Assembly (NCBI GenBank): GCA_002383375.1
Contig: DFYR01000031.1
Span: forward strand, 7,790 to 23,789
Direction of reading: 5' to 3'
Length of the DNA: 16,000 bases
Source of the DNA: Spirochaetaceae bacterium UBA4077
GTDB taxonomy: Bacteria; Spirochaetota; Spirochaetia; Treponematales; Rectinemataceae
In this document: positions 1-5,966 of the stretch, one piece after another
Layout: each line of letters starts with the position of its first letter
How positions within the stretch are numbered: the stretch's first letter is position 1
Program-made: the position numbers and the translations under genes
The notes under the pieces: generated by a model
Told to the model about the DNA's origin: nothing
The model's input: only the letters and a program-made list of their open reading frames with translations
Database searches by the model: none

Positions 1-769
1 ATTCGCCGGAGGGAAGCAGCTCGATTTTTAGCGCCGCCTCCCCGGCTATAGGGCAAAAGCTGTTTTTAAAAGCTTCGAGCGCTTCTTTCCCGCGTAAAAT
101 GTTTTCTTGAAATAGTACGAGGCAATAGGGCTTAGCCATATCCGTGAATGCGGATTGTTTTCCCGCCGTATTGACGACAGCATCGGCTGCCTTTCGGCCC
201 AGCGTTTCATAGGCTTTGACATAGTCGTAGCCGATACTCCAGTAGCTCAGGCCGTTCAAGCCGGAGGAATCGCCGAAGGGGATGACGAGGTGGGGTAGGG
301 CTGAAGCAATCCATAAGGCGGCTAATCCTTCCGTCAAATCCTCCCGCTGCATTTCAGCCTTATTCTCGCTGATAGCCCTGTCCAAAAAGCCCTGGACAAG
401 CTTTCTAGCCGCCAGGGGGCTGGCGATCAGGGCTTTCGGCGTGGAATTCTGGGTCTGCCAATCCAGGAGCAGTTCTCGAGAGACAGCTGACAGGCTTTCA
501 GGCCTGATTAAATTTGCTTCCCCTGTTTTGGATGTCTTTGTCATCGCCAGCGTCGTTTTCCCCAGGTCTATCAACCCGGGGCTATGGGCTAAGAATGACA
601 CGGTTTCGGGGAATAGCCTTCCGAAGGCTTCATCGATCAAGGCTGCAGCCGCTGGAGGACCCTTATGTGCACTGCATCCGAGGAATGTGAAAGCTAAGGA
701 CAATGCGAAGCATAAGAAAAGTCCGAACCCGAACATAGGCCTTTGCTTGTGTCTGTTTAGGCGCCCCAT
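1..769 (-). CDS. Putative lipoprotein, unknown function (partial, C-terminus beyond left edge)
   Basis: An open minus-strand frame runs from ATG at 769 to the window edge, about 256 codons without a stop. The N-terminus is a typical lipoprotein signal: basic residues (MGRLNRHKQR), a hydrophobic core at about residues 13-30, and a lipobox-like FLGC with Cys at residue 32. Spirochaete lipoboxes are often relaxed, so this fits. The mature part is soluble, with no further membrane segment, and includes stretches such as LVIPFGDSSGLNGLSYW and SIGYDYVKAYETLG. I do not recognise the family. A periplasmic ligand-binding or substrate-binding fold is possible, but nothing proves it. A weak SD (AAAAGG) lies just before the ATG, and no in-frame start was found in the roughly 60 bases upstream. 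It is transcribed divergently from the aldolase gene. Confidence is good that the gene is real and low on its role. Confidence 0.75.
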   Translation of the reverse strand, partial: MGRLNRHKQRPMFGFGLFLCFALSLAFTFLGCSAHKGPPAAAALIDEAFGRLFPETVSFLAHSPGLIDLGKTTLAMTKTSKTGEANLIRPESLSAVSRELLLDWQTQNSTPKALIASPLAARKLVQGFLDRAISENKAEMQREDLTEGLAALWIASALPHLVIPFGDSSGLNGLSYWSIGYDYVKAYETLGRKAADAVVNTAGKQSAFTDMAKPYCLVLFQENILRGKEALEAFKNSFCPIAGEAALKIELLPSGE

Positions 770-797
770 CTGTACCTTTTCGGCAAGCCTCGCCTGC

Positions 798-826
798 TTG
801 ACTGCCGGCCTGCCCGTTCTTAAGAT
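798..826 (+). promoter_or_regulatory. Sigma70-type promoter for fba
   Basis: A -35 element TTGACT (798-803) and a -10 element TAAGAT (821-826) are separated by exactly 17 bases. Transcription would start near 833 and leave a leader of about 35 nt that contains the strong SD GGAGG (859-863). The promoter lies between the divergent lipoprotein gene and fba and points towards fba. Confidence 0.6.
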
Positions 827-867
827 TAACAGGAAAATCATATCGAGAGAAGCTTTCCGGAGGAATC

Positions 868-1866
868 ATGACAAGTTACAAGGAATTAGGCCTTTCGAAC
901 ACCGTCGAACTATTCGCCAAGGCTGTGGCCGGCGGCTATGCCCTGCCAGCCTATAACTTTAATAACATGGAGCAGATGCAGGCGATCATCCAAGCCTGTG
1001 TGGAAACCAAGAGCCCGGTGATCCTCCAGGTTTCTTCAGGGGCGCGCAAGTACGCCAACTCCACCCTTCTGCGTAACATGGCCAAGGGAGCGGTTGAATA
1101 TGCCAAAGAACTGGGCTATCCCATCCCCATAGTCCTCCACCTGGACCACGGGGACAGCTATGAGCTCTGCGTGGACTGCATCGAAAACGGCTTTTCATCG
1201 GTGATGATCGATGGCTCCCACCTGCCCTATGATGAAAACGTAGCCCTCACCAAGAAGGTCTGCGACTATGCCCATTCCCGCAAGGACTATGTGTCCGTGG
1301 AAGGTGAGTTGGGCGTCCTGGCCGGCGTGGAGGATGAGGTATCGGCCGAGCACAGCCATTACACCAGGCCTGAGGAGGTGGAGGACTTCGTCAAGAAGAC
1401 AGGTGTGGACTCCCTGGCTATCTCCATCGGCACTAGCCACGGCAGGACCAAGTTCAGACCCGAACAGTGCACCCGCAACGCTGAGGGTGTGCTCATTCCT
1501 CCTCCCCTACGCTTCGACATTCTCGAAGAGATCGAGCGGCGCATACCCGGTTTCCCCATAGTCCTCCATGGATCCTCTTCGGTGCCCATGGACTATGTGC
1601 ACATAATCGAGCAGTACGGCGGAAGGCTCAAAGACTCGGTGGGCATCCCCGAAGATCAGCTTCGCAAGGCTGCCCGCAGCGCGGTCTGCAAGATCAACAT
1701 CGATTCCGACGGAAGACTGGCCATGACAGCCCTTATCAGAAAAGTCCTGGCCGAGAAGCCCGAGGAATTCGATCCCCGAAAGTATCTAGGCCCTGCCCGG
1801 GATGAGCTGAAAAAACTGTACATGCACAAAAATCTGGAGGTGCTCGGCTCGGCCGGTAAGGCCTGA
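868..1866 (+). CDS. fba: Class II fructose-1,6-bisphosphate aldolase
   Basis: This enzyme reversibly cleaves fructose-1,6-bisphosphate into glyceraldehyde-3-phosphate and dihydroxyacetone phosphate in cytosolic glycolysis and gluconeogenesis. The 332-residue protein is a single TIM-barrel of the zinc-dependent class II family. Visible signatures are HLDHGDS (D93 as catalytic acid, H94 as zinc ligand), VEGELG near E145-E147, SIGTSHG (H191, zinc ligand), VLHGSSS (H234, zinc ligand) and NIDSDGR (277-283, substrate-binding region). The extended C-terminus (KYLGPARDELKKLYMHKN) is typical of the longer bacterial class IIB forms. The ATG at 868 sits 4 nt after GGAGG (859-863), so the start is secure. 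The gene seems to be a single transcription unit, with its own promoter upstream and a hairpin terminator over its stop codon. Confidence 0.95.
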   Translation: MTSYKELGLSNTVELFAKAVAGGYALPAYNFNNMEQMQAIIQACVETKSPVILQVSSGARKYANSTLLRNMAKGAVEYAKELGYPIPIVLHLDHGDSYELCVDCIENGFSSVMIDGSHLPYDENVALTKKVCDYAHSRKDYVSVEGELGVLAGVEDEVSAEHSHYTRPEEVEDFVKKTGVDSLAISIGTSHGRTKFRPEQCTRNAEGVLIPPPLRFDILEEIERRIPGFPIVLHGSSSVPMDYVHIIEQYGGRLKDSVGIPEDQLRKAARSAVCKINIDSDGRLAMTALIRKVLAEKPEEFDPRKYLGPARDELKKLYMHKNLEVLGSAGKA

Positions 1867-1897
1867 TCCTCTCGAAGGGAGATCAGCGCCCCTTTTT
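1860..1897 (+). terminator. Likely intrinsic terminator of fba
   Basis: CTGATC (1863-1868) pairs with GATCAG (1881-1886). The pairing continues inward with four more pairs after a bulged C, to a 3-nt GAA loop, and outward with GGC/GCC around another bulge. A T5 run follows at 1893-1897. The hairpin overlaps the fba stop codon (TGA 1864-1866). The bulges and the few bases between stem and T-run make it less than ideal. Confidence 0.55.
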
Positions 1898-1974
1898 GAC
1901 CAGGTATGAGCGATCGATACCTTCGTTTTTTGCAGTTTCCGCAATTTTGGCGGGTTCAAGTGCTTTTCCAGCTA

Positions 1975-2004
1975 TTTACCCGTTTTGTAAATATATGGTA
2001 ATAT
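1975..2004 (+). promoter_or_regulatory. Candidate promoter of the infC operon
   Basis: TTTACC (1975-1980) and TAATAT (1999-2004) are spaced by 18 bases in a locally AT-rich patch between the fba terminator and infC. Transcription from near 2011 would produce a leader of about 97 nt that contains the hairpin at 2055-2092. The elements are moderate matches to the sigma70 consensus, but no better candidate is visible here. Confidence 0.45.
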
Positions 2005-2054
2005 ACGCGCCGGTCTTAGGACTCCGATCAACCGCGGAAGTCGCCGGGACCAGC

Positions 2055-2092
2055 GGATCCATGTTCCGCCCCCCGTTACGGAGCATGGGTTC
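2055..2092 (+). promoter_or_regulatory. Hairpin in the infC leader, next to the SD
   Basis: GGATCCATGTTCCG (2055-2068) can pair over all 14 positions with CGGAGCATGGGTTC (2079-2092), with three G-U pairs and a C-rich 10-nt loop. It ends 6 nt before the SD GGAGG (2099-2103). No T-run follows, so it is not a terminator. An upstream CTCCG (2022-2026) could compete for CGGAG (2079-2083). In other bacteria ribosomal protein L20, encoded two genes downstream here, represses this operon through leader RNA. A similar role is inferred by analogy of position only. Confidence 0.5.
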
Positions 2093-2107
2093 ATTATAGG
2101 AGGTCAG

Positions 2108-2674
2108 TTGGCAGACAAGGACTTGCGGATCAACGAACAGATCCGCGTGCGTGAAGTAAGGCTTATCGACGACAAGGGTGAACAGCGTGGCATCATTCCG
2201 ACCCTGGAAGCGATCAAGATCGCCCGGGAGGTCGGACTCGATCTGGTTGAAGTCGCCCCCCAGTCGGTGCCCCCGGTATGCAAGCTTCTAAACTATGGCA
2301 AGTTCAAGTTCGAGCAGGAAAAGAAGACCAAGGACGCCAAGAAGCATACGAAAGCTACGGAGCTTAAGGAAATCCGGATGCAGCCCAAGATTGCCGGCCA
2401 TGACCTCGATTTTAAGTCCGAGCATATCAGGTCCTTCCTGGAACAAGGCAATAAGGTCAAGGTGACCATACGGTTCCGAGGAAGGGAGCTGGCGCATACG
2501 GAAATCGGCGAGGAGATCCTTAAAAAGATCCTTGGCAAGCTGGAAGGCTATTACATTATGGAACGGTTGCCCCTCATGGAGGGACGCTTCATGTCCATGG
2601 TGCTTCAGCCCAAGGTTGCCATTATTAAGAAACAGGCTGCAGTGCAGGCTTCCGAGCCCGCAGCCACTTTATGA
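2108..2674 (+). CDS. infC: Translation initiation factor IF-3
   Basis: IF3 binds the 30S subunit, prevents premature 50S joining and checks start-codon and initiator-tRNA pairing. The 188-residue protein has the N-terminal domain (RINEQIRVREVRLID near residue 7), the family signature KLLNYGKFKFEQEKK, a basic linker, and a C-terminal domain (about 95-175) that starts LKEIRMQPKIAGHDL. The start is TTG at 2108, 4 nt after GGAGG (2099-2103). No ATG or GTG gives a better N-terminus, because the upstream in-frame region is leader. A non-ATG start is usual for infC (ATT in E. coli, where IF3 regulates its own synthesis), so the TTG may serve autoregulation. It is the first gene of the operon with rpmI and rplT. 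The C-terminal tail after about residue 175 is Ala-rich and probably flexible. Confidence 0.95.
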   Translation: MADKDLRINEQIRVREVRLIDDKGEQRGIIPTLEAIKIAREVGLDLVEVAPQSVPPVCKLLNYGKFKFEQEKKTKDAKKHTKATELKEIRMQPKIAGHDLDFKSEHIRSFLEQGNKVKVTIRFRGRELAHTEIGEEILKKILGKLEGYYIMERLPLMEGRFMSMVLQPKVAIIKKQAAVQASEPAATL

Positions 2675-2697
2675 AACGACGAGAAGGATGGTAGATC

Positions 2698-2898
2698 ATG
2701 CCTAAGATGAAGACGAAGAAAGCCGCCAGCAAGCGCTTCAGCCTCACCGCCAGCGGCAAGGTGAAATACAAGAAGATGAACCTTCGCCATATCCTTACCA
2801 AGAAGACGACCAAGCGCAAGAGAAATCTGAGGAAGACGGGCTACGTTGAAGCTGGTCCCGTTCATGAGATCAAGAAGAAGCTTCTGCCCAACGGCTGA
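2698..2898 (+). CDS. rpmI: 50S ribosomal protein L35
   Basis: This is a small, very basic component of the large ribosomal subunit, 66 residues, the usual length. It begins MPKMKTKKAASKRF, the characteristic L35 N-terminus, followed by TASGKVK and a Lys/Arg-rich stretch (LTKKTTKRKRNLRK) that contacts 23S rRNA. ATG 2698 lies 8 nt after AAGGAT (2684-2689) and 23 nt after the infC stop. The order infC-rpmI-rplT is widely conserved, and the three are normally co-transcribed and regulated through L20. Confidence 0.97.
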   Translation: MPKMKTKKAASKRFSLTASGKVKYKKMNLRHILTKKTTKRKRNLRKTGYVEAGPVHEIKKKLLPNG

Positions 2899-2921
2899 AC
2901 AGGGCTCATAGGAGAATTAGA

Positions 2922-3281
2922 ATGTCAAGAGCAGTAGACGGAACCAGGCGGAAGGATCACCGCAAAAAGATACTCAAGCTGGCGAAGGGCTATTGGGGCC
3001 GCCGCCATTCCAACTATAAGGTAGCCAAGGACGCAGTAGCCAAGGCGCTTTCCGATGCCTACAAGGACCGCAGGGACAAGAAGGGCGTGTTCAGGACCCT
3101 CTGGATCGCCCGCATCAACGCGGCCTGCAGGGCTCAGGATATAAGTTACAGCCGCTTCATCGAGGGCATGGCCAAGGCCGGCGTCACCGTGAACAGGAAG
3201 GTTCTGGCCGATCTGGCCATCACCGATCCCGCAGCCTTTACCGCTATCGTCGAAAAGGCGAAAGCGGCCCTCCAGGCTTAA
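2922..3281 (+). CDS. rplT: 50S ribosomal protein L20
   Basis: L20 binds 23S rRNA early in 50S assembly. In the bacteria studied it also represses the infC-rpmI-rplT operon by binding leader or intergenic mRNA. The protein has 119 residues, the normal length. The basic N-terminal arm (SRAVDGTRRKDHRKKILKLA) and GYWGRRHSNYKVAKDAV are typical, as is RTLWIARINAACR in the globular domain. ATG 2922 is 7 nt after GGAG (2911-2914). The next gene starts 4 nt after the stop, so the operon continues into the division genes. Confidence 0.97.
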   Translation: MSRAVDGTRRKDHRKKILKLAKGYWGRRHSNYKVAKDAVAKALSDAYKDRRDKKGVFRTLWIARINAACRAQDISYSRFIEGMAKAGVTVNRKVLADLAITDPAAFTAIVEKAKAALQA

Positions 3282-3285
3282 GGTT

Positions 3286-3870
3286 ATGGTAAGTCTCGAG
3301 CAGATCCGCGCCCTGGAGGCGCGGGTTGAAAAAGCGGTTCTTCTCATCGAAAAACTCAGAAAAGAAAACGCGGAACTCGAGCAGCGACTGGTTGAAGCTT
3401 CCCAAGGCGAAGAGCGGCTGCGGGAAGCCGAACAAAAAGTAACCGCCGCCGAACTAAAAATCGCCCAGGTAGAGGAACGAACGGCAGCACTAGACAAAAA
3501 GGCACAGGACGCCGAGGCCGAAAATTCAGCACTGCGCAATCGAGCTGCACTGGCGGAGCAAAAGGCCGATGAATTCCAAGCCAAGGCCGCCGAGTGCGAG
3601 GCTAGGGCCGAACAGCTCAGACACGAGCAGAGCAGAATCGAAGAGGGGCTCTCACACGCCCTGGATAAGCTGGATGCCTTTGAGGATCTGGTTATGGGCA
3701 TTTCCCTCTCCGAGACCGCCCGAACCGATGGTTCTCAGCCTGGGGACGACAAGGTGGAGGCGGCCGAGCTGTCCCCGTCGGCGCTTAAGTCCCAGGAAGA
3801 ACCCTTTCGAAGCACTGGGGTTTCCTCTGCCGAAAAGAACGGAACCGAGCATGAGTTCGATATCTTCTGA
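3286..3870 (+). CDS. Coiled-coil protein, ZapB-like (unconfirmed)
   Basis: This 194-residue, acidic, Ala/Glu-rich protein is predicted from heptad spacing to be one long coiled coil over about residues 3-130 (VSLEQIRALEARVEKAVLLI, then Leu/Ala-spaced Glu/Lys heptads). A disordered acidic tail of about 60 residues follows and ends in EHEFDIF. It has no signal peptide or membrane segment, so it should be cytosolic. It overlaps zapA by 20 nt. In gammaproteobacteria ZapB is a coiled-coil partner of ZapA at the Z-ring, which makes a ZapB-like role plausible, but ZapB there has about 80 residues and coiled coils give poor evidence of homology. ATG 3286 follows the rplT stop (TAA 3279-3281) by 4 nt. 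The only SD-like bases (AAGG 3280-3283) are too close, so translation is probably coupled to rplT. Confidence 0.7.
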   Translation: MVSLEQIRALEARVEKAVLLIEKLRKENAELEQRLVEASQGEERLREAEQKVTAAELKIAQVEERTAALDKKAQDAEAENSALRNRAALAEQKADEFQAKAAECEARAEQLRHEQSRIEEGLSHALDKLDAFEDLVMGISLSETARTDGSQPGDDKVEAAELSPSALKSQEEPFRSTGVSSAEKNGTEHEFDIF

Positions 3871-4189
3871 AAGCCCTTCTCAAGGGCCGGGTCCTAAAGC
3901 GCCCACACACGTGATACCCATCGAAATATTGGGTGTTTCATTTACAATCAAGACCGATGAAGAGCCGGATTACATTCACGGTTTGGTGGAAGAGCTGAAG
4001 AGTAGGCTTTCCACAGTATCTAACCAGATGAGGATCGTGGATCCACTCAAACTTTCCCTGGTCACTGCCTTGCTCAGCCTGGATGAATTGCACAGGGACA
4101 AGGAGCAGAAAGGAGCGTTGTCCAAGGAATATGAGGCATCCAGCCTTCTTGACGATCTGGACAGGCGGCTGGGAGAGCTCGGTCTGTAG
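3851..4189 (+). CDS. zapA: Cell division protein ZapA
   Basis: ZapA proteins bind FtsZ and bundle its protofilaments at midcell. The 112-residue product has the family layout: an N-terminal strand-rich head (VIPIEILGVSFTIKTDEEPD) that starts after about 20 variable residues, then helices leading into a C-terminal coiled coil. Typical segments are YIHGLVEELKSRL, LKLSLVTALLSLDEL and SLLDDLDRRLGELGL. The frame is open much further upstream, but that part is the shadow of the coiled-coil gene. ATG 3851 gives the expected length and overlaps the upstream stop (3868-3870). The SD is weak (GGAA), which suggests translational coupling. The family call is good, though based on pattern rather than alignment. 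Confidence 0.8.
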   Translation: MSSISSESPSQGPGPKAPTHVIPIEILGVSFTIKTDEEPDYIHGLVEELKSRLSTVSNQMRIVDPLKLSLVTALLSLDELHRDKEQKGALSKEYEASSLLDDLDRRLGELGL

Positions 4190-4223
4190 GACCGCGAGAC
4201 GAGAGAATTGAGGAGTCGACAGG

Positions 4224-4418
4224 ATGATCATTCCTTTACATGAGTTAATTAATTATAACGCAAATTCCTACGAACTGGCGGTGGCCATAAACAGGCGGGC
4301 TTTCCAGCTGGCGGTGCTCAAGACTCCCGAGGTGGAGAAGAACAACGGCAAGGTAGTTTCGCTTTCCGCCTCCCAGCTTTTCGAAAAGCAGGTGGAGTAT
4401 CGATTCGTATCCAATTAA
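4224..4418 (+). CDS. rpoZ: RNA polymerase omega subunit
   Basis: Omega is a small subunit that supports folding and assembly of the beta' subunit of RNA polymerase. The 64-residue product starts MIIPLHELINYNANSYELAV and continues AINRRAFQLAVL. This matches the conserved omega pattern of a short N-terminal segment, then N-x-Y/F-E-L-x-x-A and a R-A-x-Q-L helix. The end (VVSLSASQLFEKQVEYRF) is shorter than in E. coli omega (91 residues), as is usual for minimal omegas. ATG 4224 is 8 nt after AGGAG (4211-4215). Its stop TAA (4416-4418) overlaps the inferred ATT start of miaA. Confidence 0.82.
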   Translation: MIIPLHELINYNANSYELAVAINRRAFQLAVLKTPEVEKNNGKVVSLSASQLFEKQVEYRFVSN

Positions 4419-5388
4419 GGCTGTAATCCTCACCGGCCCGACCGCTTCGGGCAAGACGGAGCTTCTCGACGAACTGTTCGGCCGGGGAGCTCCTCATTTT
4501 TTTTCTACGCTAAGCGCTGGCGTCCAGCGGAATTATGTGTCGGCCGCTGTCATCAGCGCCGATTCGATGCAAGCCTATAGGGGCATGGACATAGGCACTG
4601 CCAAGCCCGGAGCAGAACTGCGCGCAAGGCTTCCACACGAGCTTATCGATATAAAAAATCCCGATGAACAGTATACGGCCGGTGAATTCGCAGCCAGGGC
4701 TGATGAGCTGTGCGCCGCCTTGAGTTCCCGGGGCGTGCTTCCTGTGGTTTCTGGCGGGACCGGGTTTTATCTGCGCAATTTTATCTGCGGCCCTCCCTCT
4801 GCTCCCCCGGCGGATCCAAGGCTCCGGGCGGAAGTGGCAGCCGATCTGCAAAACCGCGGCGCTCAGGCCTTACGGGATGAACTGTTCGCGGTGGATCCCG
4901 AGAGCGCCCGCCGCATCCATGAACGGGACAGCTATCGCCTCAGCAGGGCAGTGGAGATTCTGAGAGCCACGGGGCTGGCTCCCTCCAGTTTCGCCCCTTC
5001 TAAGCTCCCCAGGCGGGGATACGAATTCCTGATAGTCGGGGTGGAGCGTTCGCGTAATGAGCTTAAGGAGCGTATCGGCCTTAGAGTCCGGGCAATGTTC
5101 GACCAAGGGCTTTCCACTGAGGTCGAGACGCTTCGCAACCGTGGCTACACGGCCTTTAGCCCCGGTCTTAAGGCGATAGGGTACAGGGAGTTTTTTGAAA
5201 TGGAAGGCTCACGTCCCCAAACGATCGCCGATGCGATCGCCCTTCACAGTCTCCAGTATGCGAAGCGACAGATGACCTTCCTGCGCGCCCTTCCGGGCAT
5301 CCTCTGGATCAAGCCGGAAGCAGAAAAACTAAAATTCCTCGTGCAGAATTTCTTGAACGGCACTGGGTTGGCACCTAGACCGAGCTAA
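4414..5388 (+). CDS. miaA: tRNA dimethylallyltransferase, probable ATT start
   Basis: MiaA transfers a dimethylallyl group to N6 of A37 in tRNAs that read codons starting with U, the first step to (m)s2i6A. Reading from ATT 4414 gives MKAVILTGPTASGKTELL with the P-loop at residues 8-15 (K14), ISADSMQAYRGMDIGTAKP around D50, HELIDIKNPDEQYTAGEF, SGGTGFYLRNF and LKAIGYREFFEMEG. The product has about 324 residues, the usual size. No ATG, GTG or TTG exists in this frame between the stop at 4354-4356 and GTG 4537, which lies beyond the P-loop and cannot be the true start. ATT 4414 overlaps the rpoZ stop and places the P-loop exactly where the family has it, so coupled reinitiation at ATT is the best reading. 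A sequence error or a +1 frameshift from rpoZ are alternatives. About 17 extra residues lie between the P-loop and D50 compared with E. coli MiaA. Confidence 0.88.
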   Translation: MKAVILTGPTASGKTELLDELFGRGAPHFFSTLSAGVQRNYVSAAVISADSMQAYRGMDIGTAKPGAELRARLPHELIDIKNPDEQYTAGEFAARADELCAALSSRGVLPVVSGGTGFYLRNFICGPPSAPPADPRLRAEVAADLQNRGAQALRDELFAVDPESARRIHERDSYRLSRAVEILRATGLAPSSFAPSKLPRRGYEFLIVGVERSRNELKERIGLRVRAMFDQGLSTEVETLRNRGYTAFSPGLKAIGYREFFEMEGSRPQTIADAIALHSLQYAKRQMTFLRALPGILWIKPEAEKLKFLVQNFLNGTGLAPRPS

Positions 5389-5423
5389 TTTCAAAATTAC
5401 GGTTGCCCGATATACAGAGCGAT

Positions 5424-5451
5424 TGTTACGAAATGACGGATGAGCTATACT
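5424..5451 (+). promoter_or_regulatory. Weak candidate promoter for the small membrane protein
   Basis: TTGTTA (5424-5429) and TATACT (5446-5451) have a 16-base spacer, just after miaA. If used, RNA would start near 5458 and translation would have to begin at ATG 5460, almost without a leader. The match could be chance, and the gene may simply be read through from miaA. Confidence 0.25.
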
Positions 5452-5939
5452 CCGGCACGATGGATAGTAGCATTCTTTATTCGGGCCTTTTAGCCCTCCT
5501 TCCCATATCCGAGCTCAGGGGTGCCATTCCCTATGCTGTCTTGAACGGAATCGACCTCATTCCTGCAGCCATTCTCGGAACGGGCATCAATGCCCTGGTG
5601 CCTTTTTTGGCCTATCTCTTTCTTTCCACAATACATAAGCTTCTATACAAGCTCGATTTTTATAAAAATTTCTTTGACCGTTTTGTTGAAAAAGCCAGGA
5701 TTAAGGTCCATAGCAATGTTGAACGCTACGGCTACTGGGGTCTTCTTGTTTTTGTGGCAGTTCCACTCCCGATGACAGGAGCCTGGACGGGAACCCTGGG
5801 CGCCTGGGTTCTGGGCATGAACAAGAAAAAGTCTGTCCTCGCCATCGTAGGCGGGGTTCTGATCGCAGGTCTTATCATCACTATCCTTGTCGCCCTTCTG
5901 GGGGCTGGCGCCGAGATTATCTTCCTCAAGTCTTTTTAA
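5433..5939 (+). CDS. Small multi-pass membrane protein of the COG2426 / Sm_multidrug_ex type
   Basis: The protein has about 168 residues and four or so hydrophobic segments: one over LLALLPISELRGAIPYAVLN, one over IPAAILGTGINALVPFLAYL, one around WGLLVFVAVPLPMTGAWTG, and a C-terminal one over VLAIVGGVLIAGLIITILVA. A basic amphipathic loop (YKNFFDRFVEKARIKVHSNV) lies between the second and third. ELRGAIP near the N-terminus and the VPLPMTGAWTG motif are characteristic of the family named small multidrug export proteins. That name is historical and does not establish transport of drugs. The start is uncertain: TTG 5403, ATG 5433 and ATG 5460 are all in frame, and none has a good SD. ATG 5460 would begin right at the first membrane helix. 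The gene converges on the methyltransferase gene 27 nt downstream, and I see no convincing terminator between them. Confidence 0.8.
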   Translation: MTDELYSGTMDSSILYSGLLALLPISELRGAIPYAVLNGIDLIPAAILGTGINALVPFLAYLFLSTIHKLLYKLDFYKNFFDRFVEKARIKVHSNVERYGYWGLLVFVAVPLPMTGAWTGTLGAWVLGMNKKKSVLAIVGGVLIAGLIITILVALLGAGAEIIFLKSF

Positions 5940-5966
5940 TAAGGAGCGTTTGAGGAGCTAAGGCCG

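Noticed and set aside
282..956. Plus-strand open frame of 224 codons
   Set aside because: It lies antisense to the lipoprotein gene and runs into fba in the wrong frame. Its translation has no recognisable domain, while the opposite strand has a lipoprotein signal and uninterrupted coding.
1896..2099. 67-codon plus-strand frame in the infC leader
   Set aside because: It crosses the fba terminator T-run, the promoter and the hairpin, has no clear SD, and its product resembles no known leader peptide.
2925..3701. 258-codon minus-strand frame rich in Ser and Ala
   Set aside because: It is antisense to rplT and the coiled-coil gene. Its composition is that expected from reading Glu/Ala/Lys codons backwards in GC-rich DNA.
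3569..3850. N-terminal extension of zapA upstream of ATG 3851
   Set aside because: This part is the alternate frame of the coiled-coil gene; ATG 3851 gives the normal ZapA length and N-terminus.
5936..5966. Possible bidirectional terminator between the convergent genes
   Set aside because: Only a 5-bp bulged stem is seen (AAGCC/GGCCTT), with no adjacent T-run on either strand.
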